DNA of 64,000 bases from Selaginella moellendorffii (GCF_000143415.4 NW_003314266.1:3604398-3668397); one strand, 5' to 3'. Counted from the stretch's first letter, positions 1 to 10,290 are shown. Translations and numbers: made by a program. The notes: a model not told the origin generated them from the sequence alone.

Positions 1-1705
1 TCGGAGTACCTGAAAGGTTCCATCTCCAATGCAAGCGATAACACGCTTCTCTTTCGCACCTTGTCCGTGCCAAGCACGGCACCGACAGAACAGCCAACAG
101 CTCCGTATTGCATCTGGAATTCATATCTGGAATAAATCCGAGTGATAGAAAACAAATGAAGAAAATATTACAGTTCTCACCCGCAACCATCCGGAAGTTT
201 CAGCTTTTGACAATTAAACCAAGAACCACCCGTTTCAGAGATCACTGCCGTATCCTTTGATAGCATTCCCTGTAGAGACAAGAGAGAAAGAAAAGAAACC
301 ATTGAAAGAAAGGTGTAACCTGTATGTGCTTGAAGAATACATTAACTCGGAGCCTTGCGCCAGAGTTTTCCTCGCCGCCAACTTTCGCCAGAGGCACCTA
401 AAGTCTCACGAAGTTCTCGTAGGAGGTCGCGTGCTTCTTCACCTTAGCCGCGAGGCCGTGGAGGAAGTCATTCATGAGCACGCATCCAAACGAGAGGCCT
501 CCACCGATGGTCACTCTCTTGAGCTCGACCATGATAGCTTTCTCCTTCTTGATCAGGAGTGAGTATCCCACGGAGCTGTAACCGTTGAAGATCGGCCCGG
601 CAAAGAGATAAGCGTCGGCCGACTCGACAACTTCGCAGCAGCATGGAGAGCTCACAGCTCCCCAGTAAGTCCCGATGAAGCGTGGATGTGTCTCCGGCCG
701 ATGGCATCACAGCAGTGGCATACTCGCACGAGTTTGCGAGCTCCACAGTGGCTTTGGCTACTCGAAGCTTTGGACCGGCAACGAGAACTGGCTGTGCGGA
801 TGCATTGAGGAAATTTGCAGCAGCATCAATGGCAGCATGCAAGCTGTTTTGATTCCTCAGCCTAGTTTGTCGATCACGAAAAGCTGGAAGTTAAATTGGT
901 TTTCCATTGAGAAAAGTTTGTATACCTCTCCCCGATGCAGTATGGAACTGGATCTTTGCCGAAAGATGGATACTTTGCTGCGGCTAGATTGCAGCTTACG
1001 CTGATGTAAACCGGTTTGCTCCCTCGAAGAGCGGTGGCTATGGCGTAGTCGATCAACTCGTGAGCATCCTCCAGGTCCTTGACAACAACCTGTGAAAGAA
1101 AAATACATGGAGAAACCAGCCAAGTTCCACAAGTGCCTATAAAAGCTTTGTCTTGGTTCCCATAAAGCTATGAAAACAATGCTTGTGTTGTGTCAGCGAG
1201 GAGAGCACGAGGATTTCCAAACAAGCACAAAACAACAAGAACAAAGTACTGCAGGACAAAAATCTTCCACGCAAAAACCATCAAAACCATTGATGAGAGA
1301 TTCCATGCTCCACAAAAATCCAAGTTTTCAATCGCAAGATCTTGATAAATGAATTTTTGCTACCTGAGCACAAGTAACTTGCTTGAAGCATGCGAGCTCC
1401 TGAGTAAAATCCGCGACTCCAGATGAAGAACTCGATTGCTCCCATAGTCATTCGAATTGGGGCCTCCAACGACGCAAATCACCGGCAAATTCTCGCCGCG
1501 ATGGCATTGCCCCCCAACAGTGAACGTCACGACGCAAGCTCCCACGCCTTTGGCCCGCGCGTAGCCATCGGCGGCATACCCAGCATTGAGCTCGTTGCAA
1601 CAGCCCACGAAATTTAGCCGCGGCTCGGCGATGAGCTAGTCGAGTAGTAGCAGATTGAAATCCCCCGGCACGCCGAAAAGCTCTTCGGCAAGAACCCTAA
1701 ATCTC
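1..1705 (-). pseudogene. Pyruvate decarboxylase pseudogene, copy A (runs off the left edge)
   Basis: Reverse-strand translation gives successive blocks of plant pyruvate decarboxylase, the ThDP enzyme that converts pyruvate to acetaldehyde. From 1700 downward these are the N-terminal PYR-domain block with NELNAGYAADGYARAKGVG (about 1608-1550), a block with ICVVGGPNSNDYGSNR (about 1500-1430), SKPVYISVSCNLAA (about 1030-980), GPKLRVAKA (about 770) and ESADAYLFAGPIFNGYSSVG (about 620-560). The ThDP-region block RVIACIGDG lies at about 55-30, so the rest of the gene is outside the window. One splice acceptor before the VVKDLEDAHELID block (about 1095) survives. The frame changes several times and pieces are missing, so this is a decayed gene. 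Related copies lie at 5.0-7.0 and 16.7-17.6 kb. Confidence 0.85.
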
Positions 1706-1757
1706 TAAGAACTTGACAAGTGTCAGAGACACGTGGACAATTCATTAACTTAGATAA

Positions 1758-1816
1758 CGTATGGCCGAACTGGTCTAAGGCGCCAGATGGTCTGCAAGGG
1801 CGTCGCACTCTCAACA
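1758..1816 (+). pseudogene. Degenerate tRNA-Leu remnant
   Basis: This stretch aligns with the intact tRNA-Leu(AAG) gene at 17631-17711, including the same flanking bases on both sides. The D-arm segment ggtctaaggcgcc and the 3' end actctcaaca survive. The anticodon loop and much of the T-arm are deleted, so it cannot fold into a tRNA. It marks the same position relative to the PDC remnant as the intact gene does in copy B. Confidence 0.8.
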
Positions 1817-2117
1817 AAAAAACTGTGACTTTTTGGATGCAATGCAAGAATCTCAGTGTAGAAACGATCGATCCAATTCTCCAAGTCAATCTTGGGTCGA
1901 TTTAGAGGCTTGTGGACTTTGCGATATTTTGGTTGGAGTTCTTCTTTCTTCCGTGACTTCTGGGGCTGTATCAAGCGTGAATCGAGAAGCCAAAGAAAGA
2001 CCAAAATTCTTCCAGGTACCAAAGAAAGACCAAAATTCTTCCAAGTATCAAAGCTCGCGCTCTACGAGCTCTGGTACGAGCGCGTGAAAATTCTTTGACC
2101 AGCTATAACTAGAAATG
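1817..2117. repeat. Duplicated flank between tRNA-Leu and bHLH remnants
   Basis: Non-coding sequence repeated at 16262-16540 and 17712-18070. Shared landmarks are the block with atgcaagaatctcagtgtag, the word cgatcgatccaattctccaa and the tail ctataactagaaatgcgatc. Short open frames in it differ between copies and carry no domain. It is read as part of a segmental duplication that also carries the PDC remnant and the tRNA. Confidence 0.75.
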
Positions 2118-2333
2118 CGATCCACACCGGAAAGAACCACGATTTTGGGAAGAAAATCTATAAAGAACGAAAACAAGGACACAGGAGACACACACAAAAA
2201 AAAGGAGCGTACGAACCTCTTGTCCTACGTTGAACGGCTCACGTAAATACATTGAGAGTCAACACTCCCAGTAACCTACAGCAGCGAGAGAGAATTCTCA
2301 TCAGCCATTATCGAAGTCCCTCAGAAGGAATTA
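2118..2333 (-). pseudogene. bHLH gene fragment (partner of the gene at 18.6-20.8 kb)
   Basis: The stretch matches 18950-19255, the middle exons of the intact bHLH gene. It keeps the words gcgtacgaacctctt (exon 6 donor side), cgtaaatacattgagagtcaacac (intron 5) and cagtaacctacagcagcgag (exon 5 acceptor side). Most of exons 5 and 6 is deleted, so no bHLH domain can be made. The match stops abruptly near 2330. Confidence 0.75.
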
Positions 2334-2880
2334 CTGATTCTAAACAATCTTCCCACAGTCGATCGCGGCATACTTCTAGATCGAGGTCACCAGGCAATGG
2401 AAATAAATCGTCTTTGCCAGACCCAGCCTCCATGAGAGGATTCAACCATGAAAACGTTAGTGTTCTCCAGATTGAGGACTCTAAAAAGGACATGAAGTTT
2501 TTGAAGGGAAAAGATCCTTGAGACAAGCACACCTGAGATGACGATGAAGCAGACTGTAGCCCTGTCTGATCCAAGCAAAGATAGAACCATGCTGGGAAGA
2601 CTCGAATCAATCCTTCCCGAGGAAACCACCTCGATTACCTTCACGAGGAAAAAAAAGGCAGCGATCGCCCGATCAAAGCACTATCACAGCTTACCAGCAG
2701 CTTGAGAGAGGAACAAATCCTTTGCTCCTGAAGAAGCAAGAAAAGCTCAAGCTTCTTAAAACGGAAAATCTAAAACCGTCACTTACCTCGGGCCAGGCAT
2801 CATACATTGTAGCTCAAAAGCAGACTGATAGCTTCCAAATGAGCTCAATAACAAGCACATACAGTTACAAACCATAAAAA
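2334..2880 (-). pseudogene. ABCC-type (MRP) ABC transporter fragment
   Basis: On the reverse strand, frames covering about 2640-2310 read ATVCFIVISGVLVS, a membrane-like segment, and then in another frame IWRTLTFSWLNPLMEAG followed by DDLFPLPGDLD. The motif FSWLNPL followed by an acidic-Pro stretch is typical of the start of the first transmembrane domain of plant ABCC (MRP) transporters, which export glutathione conjugates. The frame shifts between the two pieces and a stop follows, with no ATP-binding cassette nearby. It is a short pseudogene fragment abutting the bHLH scrap, probably brought in by rearrangement. The upper part (2650-2880) holds nothing clear. Confidence 0.55.
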
Positions 2881-3112
2881 AAACTCTCGGATGATGACAA
2901 AAGGGAAATCGTACCTGTGCGCACAAAGAGATTCCTGACGCTGATGGATCCATCCCCCGAAAAACACCACCCTAGCGCCCAGAACGCGCTTTAGGTGGCA
3001 TTTCCTGGGCCGAGAATCGATCCGGCCTTTTTCAAAAAACTATTGTATTATGAAGGTCAAAGGCAAGGTCAACTGTCAAGTCAAGCCTATCTATCTTAGA
3101 ATGTTTAGGATG

Positions 3113-3638
3113 TCAACTTGACTTCACTCTGGGTTTGGTCTTCACGGAGATCACGTCATAGTCTACCCGTGGCTCGACAAACTCAAAACAACACATCCTG
3201 GAGATTAAATCCAGCACTTGAGAGTGATCAATCCAACCAAGAACCATAGACTTACCGTCTTGATCTGGCAGACACAAGGTAATCCGCACCCACCGCTTTG
3301 GCTTCACTGTTGAGCAAATCCTCAATGCCAAACCTGGGCTCAAACCGCACCGTATAGTGAATAGTGAGCTACAACAATGTAGATGTCCCAAGAATCAACA
3401 AAAGATCCCATCTTGTTTTGGATCATACCTGAAGTTCCTTTTTTGCACTTTGGCAGAGCGCTTTAGCTCTCACGAAAGTATTCATCACCCATGGATCACG
3501 TGGAAACCCAATACATACAAGGTAGATCGTGTCCTTGGCGTGCAACCGGTTATCCCCAAGAACCCATTGCAAGGCTTTGAGTTCGCTCTTGACAGCCACA
3601 ACCCAGACCTTCCCTTCCTTCTTCCACGCTTCTGCCAT
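3113..3638 (-). CDS. USP-like small protein, tandem copy 1 (135 aa)
   Basis: A three-exon model on the reverse strand: 3638-3429, 3368-3256, 3197-3113. All junctions are GT-AG, the frame is kept and the product is 135 aa. Exon 1 reads GKVWVVAVKSELKALQWVL and then DTIYLVCI, the first beta strand, helix and second strand of the universal stress protein (USP/HUP) fold. Exon 2 has LLNSEAKAVGADYLVSARSR, which fits the A-x-x-x-GAD-L-V-x-x-x-R part of USP proteins. The usual aspartate after the first strand is replaced (VAVKSE) and the glycine-rich ATP loop is not evident, so ATP binding is doubtful. Family assignment is by motif reading only. The gene at 4284-4894 is a close relative in the same orientation. 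Confidence 0.62.
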
Positions 3639-4283
3639 TGCTAGTATAAACGATATATGGTTTTCAATATATATAGTCTAAGCTCTAGGCTAAAATTTCG
3701 TTTGCTATTTTTTATTCGAAAAAAGGCTAGTATTCCTTAAGCTTAACTATTTTAATTGATGTTAATCTATGGAGCGCGAACTTGGGTAAGAACATATATA
3801 TATTATAAGTGTAAGGGGCTGTATCTCCTTGACATTAACTCTTTCACAGTAGTAAATCTTGTACAGAGAATTAGAAGAAAAAGATCCTTGTAAAAGTATC
3901 GAAGCTGTATCAAAAGGTGGCCACTTATACAAGGTGCTCAAAAACAGCGAATGAAACGACTTGAAGTTTCCATCTCAGCCATTTGACTCGACACTATCCA
4001 ACCATAAACGATGCCGACTAGGGATTGGTAGATGTTATTTGGATGACAGATGAGAAATTGGGTTCCAACTATCACGAAGACTCTTCCAGAAAAAAGACAG
4101 TGACTACCACAATACTGGCGCGAGATAATTTTGAAAGGCTAGAACTTTAAAAACAACTTCAAACCATACAAAAACTCCGGGATCCGGCACACGTGATGAT
4201 CCTTTTCCTCGGCGCACCAGCTTGATTGGTCAGCAAGGGTCGTCAACTTTCAAGTCAAAAAATTAATGAAATTAAGATTGATC
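3639..4283. other. Intergenic between the two USP-like genes
   Basis: AT-rich spacer without a credible open frame. The downstream flank of copy 2 shares gatgcttt and cactctgggtttgg words with exon 3 of copy 1, consistent with tandem duplication. Confidence 0.6.
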
Positions 4284-4894
4284 TTAGAACCACCCTTTCG
4301 GGGATTGCGATCCTTTTGGGAGTTGCGGTTGCGATGCTTTCACTCTGGGTTTGGCCTTCACGCAGATCTCGTCATATTTTTCATAGTTTTCCAATTGACT
4401 GACCGGCTTAAGAAATTCAAAACAACCCTCCCCCTCCCTGAGATCAAATGGACAGCAATTGAGTGATCGATCCAATCAAGAACCACAGACTTACCAAGGT
4501 CTTGATCTGGCAGACACCAGGTAATCCGCACCCACGGCCTTGGCTTCACTCTCGAGCAACATCTGAACAGGGTTGTCACCAAAATACCGCGCCGTACAGT
4601 GAATAGTGAGCTACAACACCCCATGATCATGAATCAACAAAAGGGGGATTTGGATAATCATACCTGGAGCTCTTTCTTTGCATTTTGGCAGAGTGCTTTA
4701 GCTCTCGTGAAAGTATTCATGACCCATGGATCCTGTGGACATCCAATACATACAAGGTAGATCGTGTCTTTGGCCTGTAATCGGTTTTCTGCCAGAACCC
4801 AATGCAAGGCTTTGAGTTCGCTCTTGACAGCCACCACCCAGACCTTCCCTTCAACCTTCTCACCAACATCCTCAAGGCACACGCGGATTCCCAT
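4284..4894 (-). CDS. USP-like small protein, tandem copy 2 (166 aa)
   Basis: Same three-exon architecture as copy 1: 4894-4664, 4610-4495, 4437-4284, with GT-AG introns and a 166-aa product. Exon 1 has an N-terminal extension (MGIRVCLEDVGEKVEG) before GKVWVVAVKSELKALHWVL. Exon 2 carries LLESEAKAVGADYLVSARSR. Exon 3 is longer than in copy 1 because its frame continues into a Pro/Lys/Ser tail (KASQPQLPKGSQSPKG) that repeats the words SQPQLPKG and SQSPKG. Intact frames in both copies suggest that both are, or recently were, functional. The likely role is a small cytosolic alpha/beta stress protein. No substrate can be inferred. Confidence 0.62.
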
Positions 4895-5039
4895 TGCTCT
4901 AAAATTATACTTTTGGTTTTATATAGTCTTGCCATGGCTAAAATTTCGTTTGCTATTTTAGTATATGCGATAAGATAATTTGTTATAATCAATATTATTG
5001 AGAAAATTCATATATAAGTGTAAGGAGTGGTTTATCCAA

Positions 5040-6960
5040 AAAAAAGAGAAAAATTTACCAAAATGGTATTTCCGGGTTAATCCTGGCCCCTCACTTATTG
5101 TTAACATTTTTACATCGCAAAATGGTGACAAACTTGGGAGATCATTCGTGTAATCGCAGTTTTTTATCTTGTTGTAGGGGCCGTTGTGGATTTCCACTTC
5201 GATCGTGTAATCAGGAACATGAGCAACATGGTACCAACATCTTGTGCTGAGAGACAAACAAGAAAAAAAAGCCTCTTTTTCTTGTACTTGTGGAAGACTT
5301 AGGAGTGCCTGAAAGCTTCCATCTCCAATGCAAGCGATCACACGCTTATGCGTACCCAAGCAGTGCACCGACGGACCAGCCATCACCAACCATCTAGCAG
5401 CTGGAAGTTTCAGCTTTTGGCAATTAAACCAAGAGTCACCGGTTTCAGAGATAGCTAAAGAAACATTGAGAGAAAGCATTTTTGAGAAAGAAACCATTAG
5501 ATTGTAACCTGGATGTGCTTGAGCCACGAAAAGTCTCTGTAGGAGGTCTTATTCACCTTTGCCACGAGGCCGTGGAAGAAGTCTTCATACTCTCTCCATG
5601 ATAGATTTACACTGAGCTGTAAATCGTTGAGGATCAGGCGGCCGACTCGGACAGCTTCGCAGCAGCATGGAGAGCTCACAGCTCACCAGTATGTCCCGAG
5701 GAAACGTTTTTGGTCGACCAGTGCATTTTTTTATTGGTTTTTTATGGTTTATAGCTGCTTGTTATTCTGAATTTTCGTCTTTATATTATATTTTCAAGTC
5801 AAAGAAAAGGGAGACGATCGTCAACTTGAAGCTTTGAGGGATTGCGATGCTTTCGCTCTGGGACTCGCAAGCTAGATGTGACAACAAAAAAAACAAGCGG
5901 GTTTTTTATAAAGTCTCAATTGATCAGAAGAACCCTAATGCATTAGCATTTGAATCATTCATTCATTTACATGGTCTTGTCGTGCCTCCCAAGAAACATG
6001 AGACCAAATAAATTGCCAGGATCGTCTGGCAGCTACTTGACTCCTCCTGGGTTCTAGGTCTCTTGTGCTTCCTCCTTAGTGAAGCTGCAAGTGAGGGCTT
6101 GGCGTTTGAGTTCCGGTATCGTCCATCTTATACCGCTGAGGATGACATAGGTTGGAACCCCAGGATAAATGGCCTGCAGAGGTGTTTATATTTCGGACAC
6201 GTCCTCCACCAAGACAGGCGAAGCAAAAACATTTTAGTATTCATACCGCCAGATCTATAGTGTGCAACCCAGACCTAAATTAATTATGTTTATGGTTTAT
6301 CCCAAAACCAAAAAAGAAACCAAAATGGTACCCATTCGAAAAGCTCCTTGCTCGCGATGCTCATTGCTGTGGAAAGCGTTCACCACTCCAGTGTAATCTT
6401 TATCTCGTCCGTCAGCCACCGTTGTTAATCAGGAATATAATGCTCCTTTGGCCGGAAAGAAGTTCCACAAAAGAGCCAAGTTCCTATAAAAGCTTTGTCT
6501 TGGTTCCCATAAATGCTTGTGTTATGTCAGCACAAGGGTTTCCAAACAAGACACAAATCTTCCACGCAAAAACCATCAAAATCATTGATGAGAGATTCCA
6601 TGCTCCACAAAATAAACAAGTTTTCAATCGCAAGAACAATGGATGTTCCACACAGAAAGAAGAAAAAGAGAGAAAAAATTTAGCGTCCTCAACGCCATCG
6701 CGGGCTCCTACAGCGAGAATTTGACGGTGATTTGCATCGTTGGAGGCCCCAATTCGAATTCTTTCATCACAGGTAAAAGTCCCCCAACAGTGAAGGTCAC
6801 GGCGCAAGCTCCCACGCCTTTGGCCCGCGCGTAGCCATCGGTGGCATACCCAGCATTGAGCTCGTCGCAATAGCCCATGAAATTCAGCAGATTAAAATCC
6901 CCCAGCACACCGAAGAGATCGGTCACGCCGCTCTCTGGCAAATCTCGGCAAATCTCTAAG
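5040..6960 (-). pseudogene. Pyruvate decarboxylase pseudogene, copy C (internally disrupted)
   Basis: N-terminal PDC sequence lies at 6960-6690 (GYCDELNAGYATDGYARAKG, then FTVGG, with ENLTVICIVGGPNS in another frame). Intron-like sequence shared with copy A follows at 6620-6470, including cctataaaagctttgtcttgg. C-terminal half sequence lies at 5690-5050 ([42 protein letters not shown]). The middle of the enzyme is missing and is replaced by unrelated DNA at about 5750-6400. Frameshifts and stops interrupt every block. It is read as one decayed gene on the reverse strand, although two separate insertions cannot be excluded. Confidence 0.75.
5808..5866 (-). repeat. Fragment of the USP-like gene 3' end
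   Basis: The words gtcaacttgaag, gggattgcgatgctttc and gctctggg repeat the 3' exon and downstream flank of the USP-like copies near 4240-4350 and 3110. This is a third, truncated trace of that gene inside the disrupted PDC copy. Confidence 0.5.
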
Positions 6961-7132
6961 AACTTGACAAGTATTATAATATTAATACTTAAAATATTAT
7001 TAAAACATGTAAACAATAGCGAACTATTGTGTACAAATGTCATGAACAAATGGTACTCATCTTTAATGATTTTTATTATTTAAAACTAATAATTAAAAAA
7101 TTTGAGAAAAAACACATGGCAAACTAAAACTC

Positions 7133-7140
7133 TATAAAAT
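7133..7140 (+). promoter_or_regulatory. TATA box of the lectin-like gene
   Basis: The sequence tataaaat lies 38 bp upstream of the ATG at 7179 on the same strand, preceded by ctc, and fits a plant TATA element with a very short leader. The whole region is AT-rich, so chance matches are common. Confidence 0.4.
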
Positions 7141-7178
7141 AGATATATAGTTTAATTGCTTATTTCTTATTTGTAATA

Positions 7179-8108
7179 ATGAGCTTTAAAATTTTATTAT
7201 TAGTCATTTTTTATTTTTCTTTTATTGAAAGCTATTATGCACAACCACCAGAAACAAGAGCAATCGGAGGTTTATACCATTTTGGCAATAGACACATTGG
7301 TAGAATTATAAGTGAACTTAGAAATTTAATAGGAAGAATTGACATACCAATCAATCCTGGGCCAAATGAATATTTTATTCAAGAATCAATAAGTGTTGCT
7401 TATCAACAAGTTATTATTCGAATTTATATATTTCGTGATGCTTTAAGGGGTTTTAATTGTAGATCACTTCCTGAAGGCTATGCATTTACTGCACGATATT
7501 TACAAGAAACATTTACTCAAATATTACGACTTGTAGAATATCATGCACGCATTTATGGTTTACAAGAAATTATTACTGTTTATAGACACTTTATAATTGA
7601 TTATTTTGCTAGTGGACCAAGTAGAAGAGATCCTAATGATCCAATACCTTCTTTAGAATATCCAAAAAATTTACCTGATGATAATAATCCACCTAGAGAT
7701 ATTTTAAATGGTGATTTTGATACTTCACAATGTTGGGCATATAGAACACAATTAATAAGTGGATATAAACATAGAATTGGTACATATATAATTAATGGCA
7801 ATGCTTTAGTATCATCAAATAATCATTATAGAGCAACCCTTATCAATTGTAATTTAATAATTGAAAGTATTCCTCATGAACAAAGTATATGGTCTACAAA
7901 TTCAGAAAAATTTGATGCTTCTTGTTCTTTACATCTTCAATATAGTGGTCGTTTACTTATAAATGAAGATGATAATATTATATGGGAAAATGATAATTAT
8001 TGTTTAGAATGCATACTTTTTGCTTTATTAACAGTTGAAAATAATGGAAAATTAGTTGTATCAAGTCATATTGGTAACTCAAAAAATATAATTTGGAAAA
8101 ATAATTAG
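7179..8108 (+). CDS. Secreted protein with C-terminal bulb-lectin-like repeats (309 aa), AT-rich and intronless
   Basis: A single open frame of 309 codons. Residues 1-21 form a signal peptide (MSFKILLLVIFYFSFIESYYA). Residues about 30-150 are predicted mainly helical (RIISELRNLIGRI, YLQETFTQILRLVEY, ITVYRHFIIDYF) and match no family I recognise. A Pro/Asp-rich linker follows. The last ~120 residues contain three related units, each ending in I-W plus polar residues (EQSIWSTNS, DDNIIWENDN, SKNIIWKNN) preceded by hydrophobic strands (LINCNLIIES, HLQYSGRLLINE, TVENNGKLVVSS). This is the layout of the three-subdomain beta-prism II (GNA/bulb-type) lectin. The canonical QxDxNxVxY mannose sites are degenerate. 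Strong A/T third-position use and lack of introns contrast with neighbouring genes. A secreted carbohydrate-binding or defence role is an inference. Confidence 0.8.
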   Translation: MSFKILLLVIFYFSFIESYYAQPPETRAIGGLYHFGNRHIGRIISELRNLIGRIDIPINPGPNEYFIQESISVAYQQVIIRIYIFRDALRGFNCRSLPEGYAFTARYLQETFTQILRLVEYHARIYGLQEIITVYRHFIIDYFASGPSRRDPNDPIPSLEYPKNLPDDNNPPRDILNGDFDTSQCWAYRTQLISGYKHRIGTYIINGNALVSSNNHYRATLINCNLIIESIPHEQSIWSTNSEKFDASCSLHLQYSGRLLINEDDNIIWENDNYCLECILFALLTVENNGKLVVSSHIGNSKNIIWKNN

Positions 8109-8562
8109 AAAATTCATTATAATATATAAATTTATAGTAATTTATAAGATTAAAAACTTAATTTGATGCATATTGCACAGAATAATGTGTGGTTTCTTAT
8201 TCCTGTTTAGTAATGCAATTGACCAATATGAAGTTTATAATTATAAATATATTTGTAATTTATAGCTACAAGATTAATCTTATTGCATAAGATGGTAGAA
8301 TAAACTACTATATACTAAAAAGTGTTTAGGAAAGTTTATAATTTATAAATGCAAAATTAATCGAAATGAATAGTAACTTTAGATGGTAGAATATCCTAGA
8401 ATGTCTAAGCATATTCTAGGCATATTCATTACCAACCAAATTATAAGTGAAGTTTACATGACTCATGAAAAGAGGAAAAGAAAGAAAATAATTTAATAAA
8501 AGTTATAATATACATCAATTTAAACTTGGCAAGCTTTGGCTTTCAAATAAGAAAATTTATAT
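8109..8562. other. AT-rich intergenic DNA
   Basis: About 450 bp downstream of the lectin-like gene with no open frame, no recognised repeat end and no RNA gene. Confidence 0.5.
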
Positions 8563-9517
8563 TGTGAGATCTAGATGTAATACGACAATGCTATATATTA
8601 TTATTAATATAGTGGGATTTTGGTAACAATCAAACTCTTTTCAATCTAGACCACTTACTCTTGTATATAAGTTAAGGGTTTTGGGTTTTACCATGGGTTT
8701 GTACATTATTATTGTCTAAATATGTCAATTCTTTTGTTTCTTAGAGAGTTCTTATTATGTGTTTTCCATATTGTTAATGATAAGGGGCACCTTTGATTGT
8801 ATATGATGAGTGTTTTGATTTGTGCTTTTGGTTTAGATCTACCTTTTTTATTATCTAGATCTTTTTTTTATTTTTATTTTTATTTTTTATATAGCTTTTC
8901 AATTTTTTCTCTTTTTTTTTCTTCATTTCATTCATCTTTATGGCAAAGTAGTAGCCTTTTTCACCTCCTCTGGCTCTAGAGTAGCAATTGGTGTAATTAC
9001 TGAATGCTGTATGGTTATAGTTGATCAATTAAACTCATTTTGATAATGGCATTTACAATGTGTGGTGCATTTTTGTTACCAACTATTGTGTCTAACTGGA
9101 GTTTTTATTTGGGAATTTTAGGGATGATGTGTACTATTGGTTCAATCATTTTATGATGGTTACCACTTATCATTCTTGGGATGATGCTCAACATTTATTC
9201 AAGTTTCCCATGTCTCTAAGGGACAGTATTATAGTGGTATAATGGTTTAAGCATAGCCACTTATATGGATTAAAGCCTTATTTTAGACATATTTAAACAT
9301 GCATTTGAATTTGTTAATGATTGTGATGATGCAATTTAACAATTGCATCATCTCCTTCAAAAGCTATCTAAGTTAGTGATGTAGTTTGGTATTTTCTTTC
9401 GAAGCCAATTACTTCATGTGGAGCTAAATATGCCAAAGCAAATCAAGTTAAGAATGTTATGGCTAGTGCTCCATTAAAATTTTATGAACTTTATGCATGT
9501 ATTTGCTCCTACCATCC
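8563..9517 (+). mobile_element. Ty3/gypsy remnant (element E2), 5' LTR and gag part
   Basis: It starts with tgtgag and follows the LTR of the element at 47-52 kb through the words tagtgggattttggta, ttcaatctagaccactt and cttgtatataag. It continues with leader sequence (ataaggggcacctttgattg) and gag (tcttgggatgatgctcaac), shared with 47225-47760. Nearly every C of the better element is T here, and no frame is open. The element is broken at 9518 by a foldback insertion. Confidence 0.8.
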
Positions 9518-10004
9518 TGTAAGCAACTAAAGAAAATGATTCAAGAGATAATTCATAGAGGTTCAAATATAAAGGCAAAAGGGCTTATGAATAAAAATGC
9601 ACTCTTTTTTTTCGATCGGTTAAATGTCTTGGGATATTTGAGGTTAAATATCCTTGGGTTTGAATAGTATTGGGTTGAATAACCTCCCAAAAAGTCCAAA
9701 TCCAAAAGCTTACACACCTTTAATAACACTCTTTGATTAATATAACATTATGAGATATTACCTTTTCCACTTATTGTTGTACAAATTTATAACATAGCTA
9801 TAAATGTAGAACCATTATGTAAGCTCTTGTTTTAGACTTCCCAGTAGGTCACTTAACCCCAAACCCAAGGACAATTAACTCTAAATATCCCAAGACCTTT
9901 AACCAATTGAAAAAAGGGGTGCACTTTTGTTCATGGGCGTTTTCTTTTTATATTTAAACTTTTATGAATCGTTTCTCGAGTCATTTCTTTTGATTAGTTA
10001 CACA
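9518..10004. repeat. Foldback/MITE-like element with long terminal inverted repeats
   Basis: The left end begins tgtaagcaactaaagaaaatg and the right end finishes in its imperfect complement, catttcttttgattagttacaca. The two arms stay complementary for roughly 180 bp (for example cccaaggatatttaac against the block with cccaaggacaattaac), with a short unique centre. No open frame is present. A related shorter element occurs at 11688-11883. Confidence 0.6.
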
Positions 10005-10290
10005 TTATTTGAGAGAATCTACTCTAGACAGGAATACTAGAACACAACTCAATTAAGGAGGTATCCAATGGTAAGCATAAATGCACTAGCAAGAGCACTA
10101 ACTTCTATTGAGCAAGTTAAGTAATCAAAATCAATAATAATATATTCATTGCTAGCAATTAACTATAGAAAGTGCTCCATCAAATTAAATGCTACCAACT
10201 CAAATAGATGGGAAATTGTAATTAGCTTTAACAATCTTTTTGTAACACAAGAAGGAGTATTATGAACTTGGTATCAAACACAATAAATAA
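10005..10290 (-). mobile_element. Antisense Ty3/gypsy integrase fragment
   Basis: The forward-strand words agagaatctactctagacagg and caattaaggaggtatccaatg parallel 13925-14110 of the reverse-oriented element E3, which encodes the integrase core (HSCPEQILSNNGPAF). The fragment therefore lies antisense to the flanking E2 remnant and is non-coding now. Confidence 0.6.
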
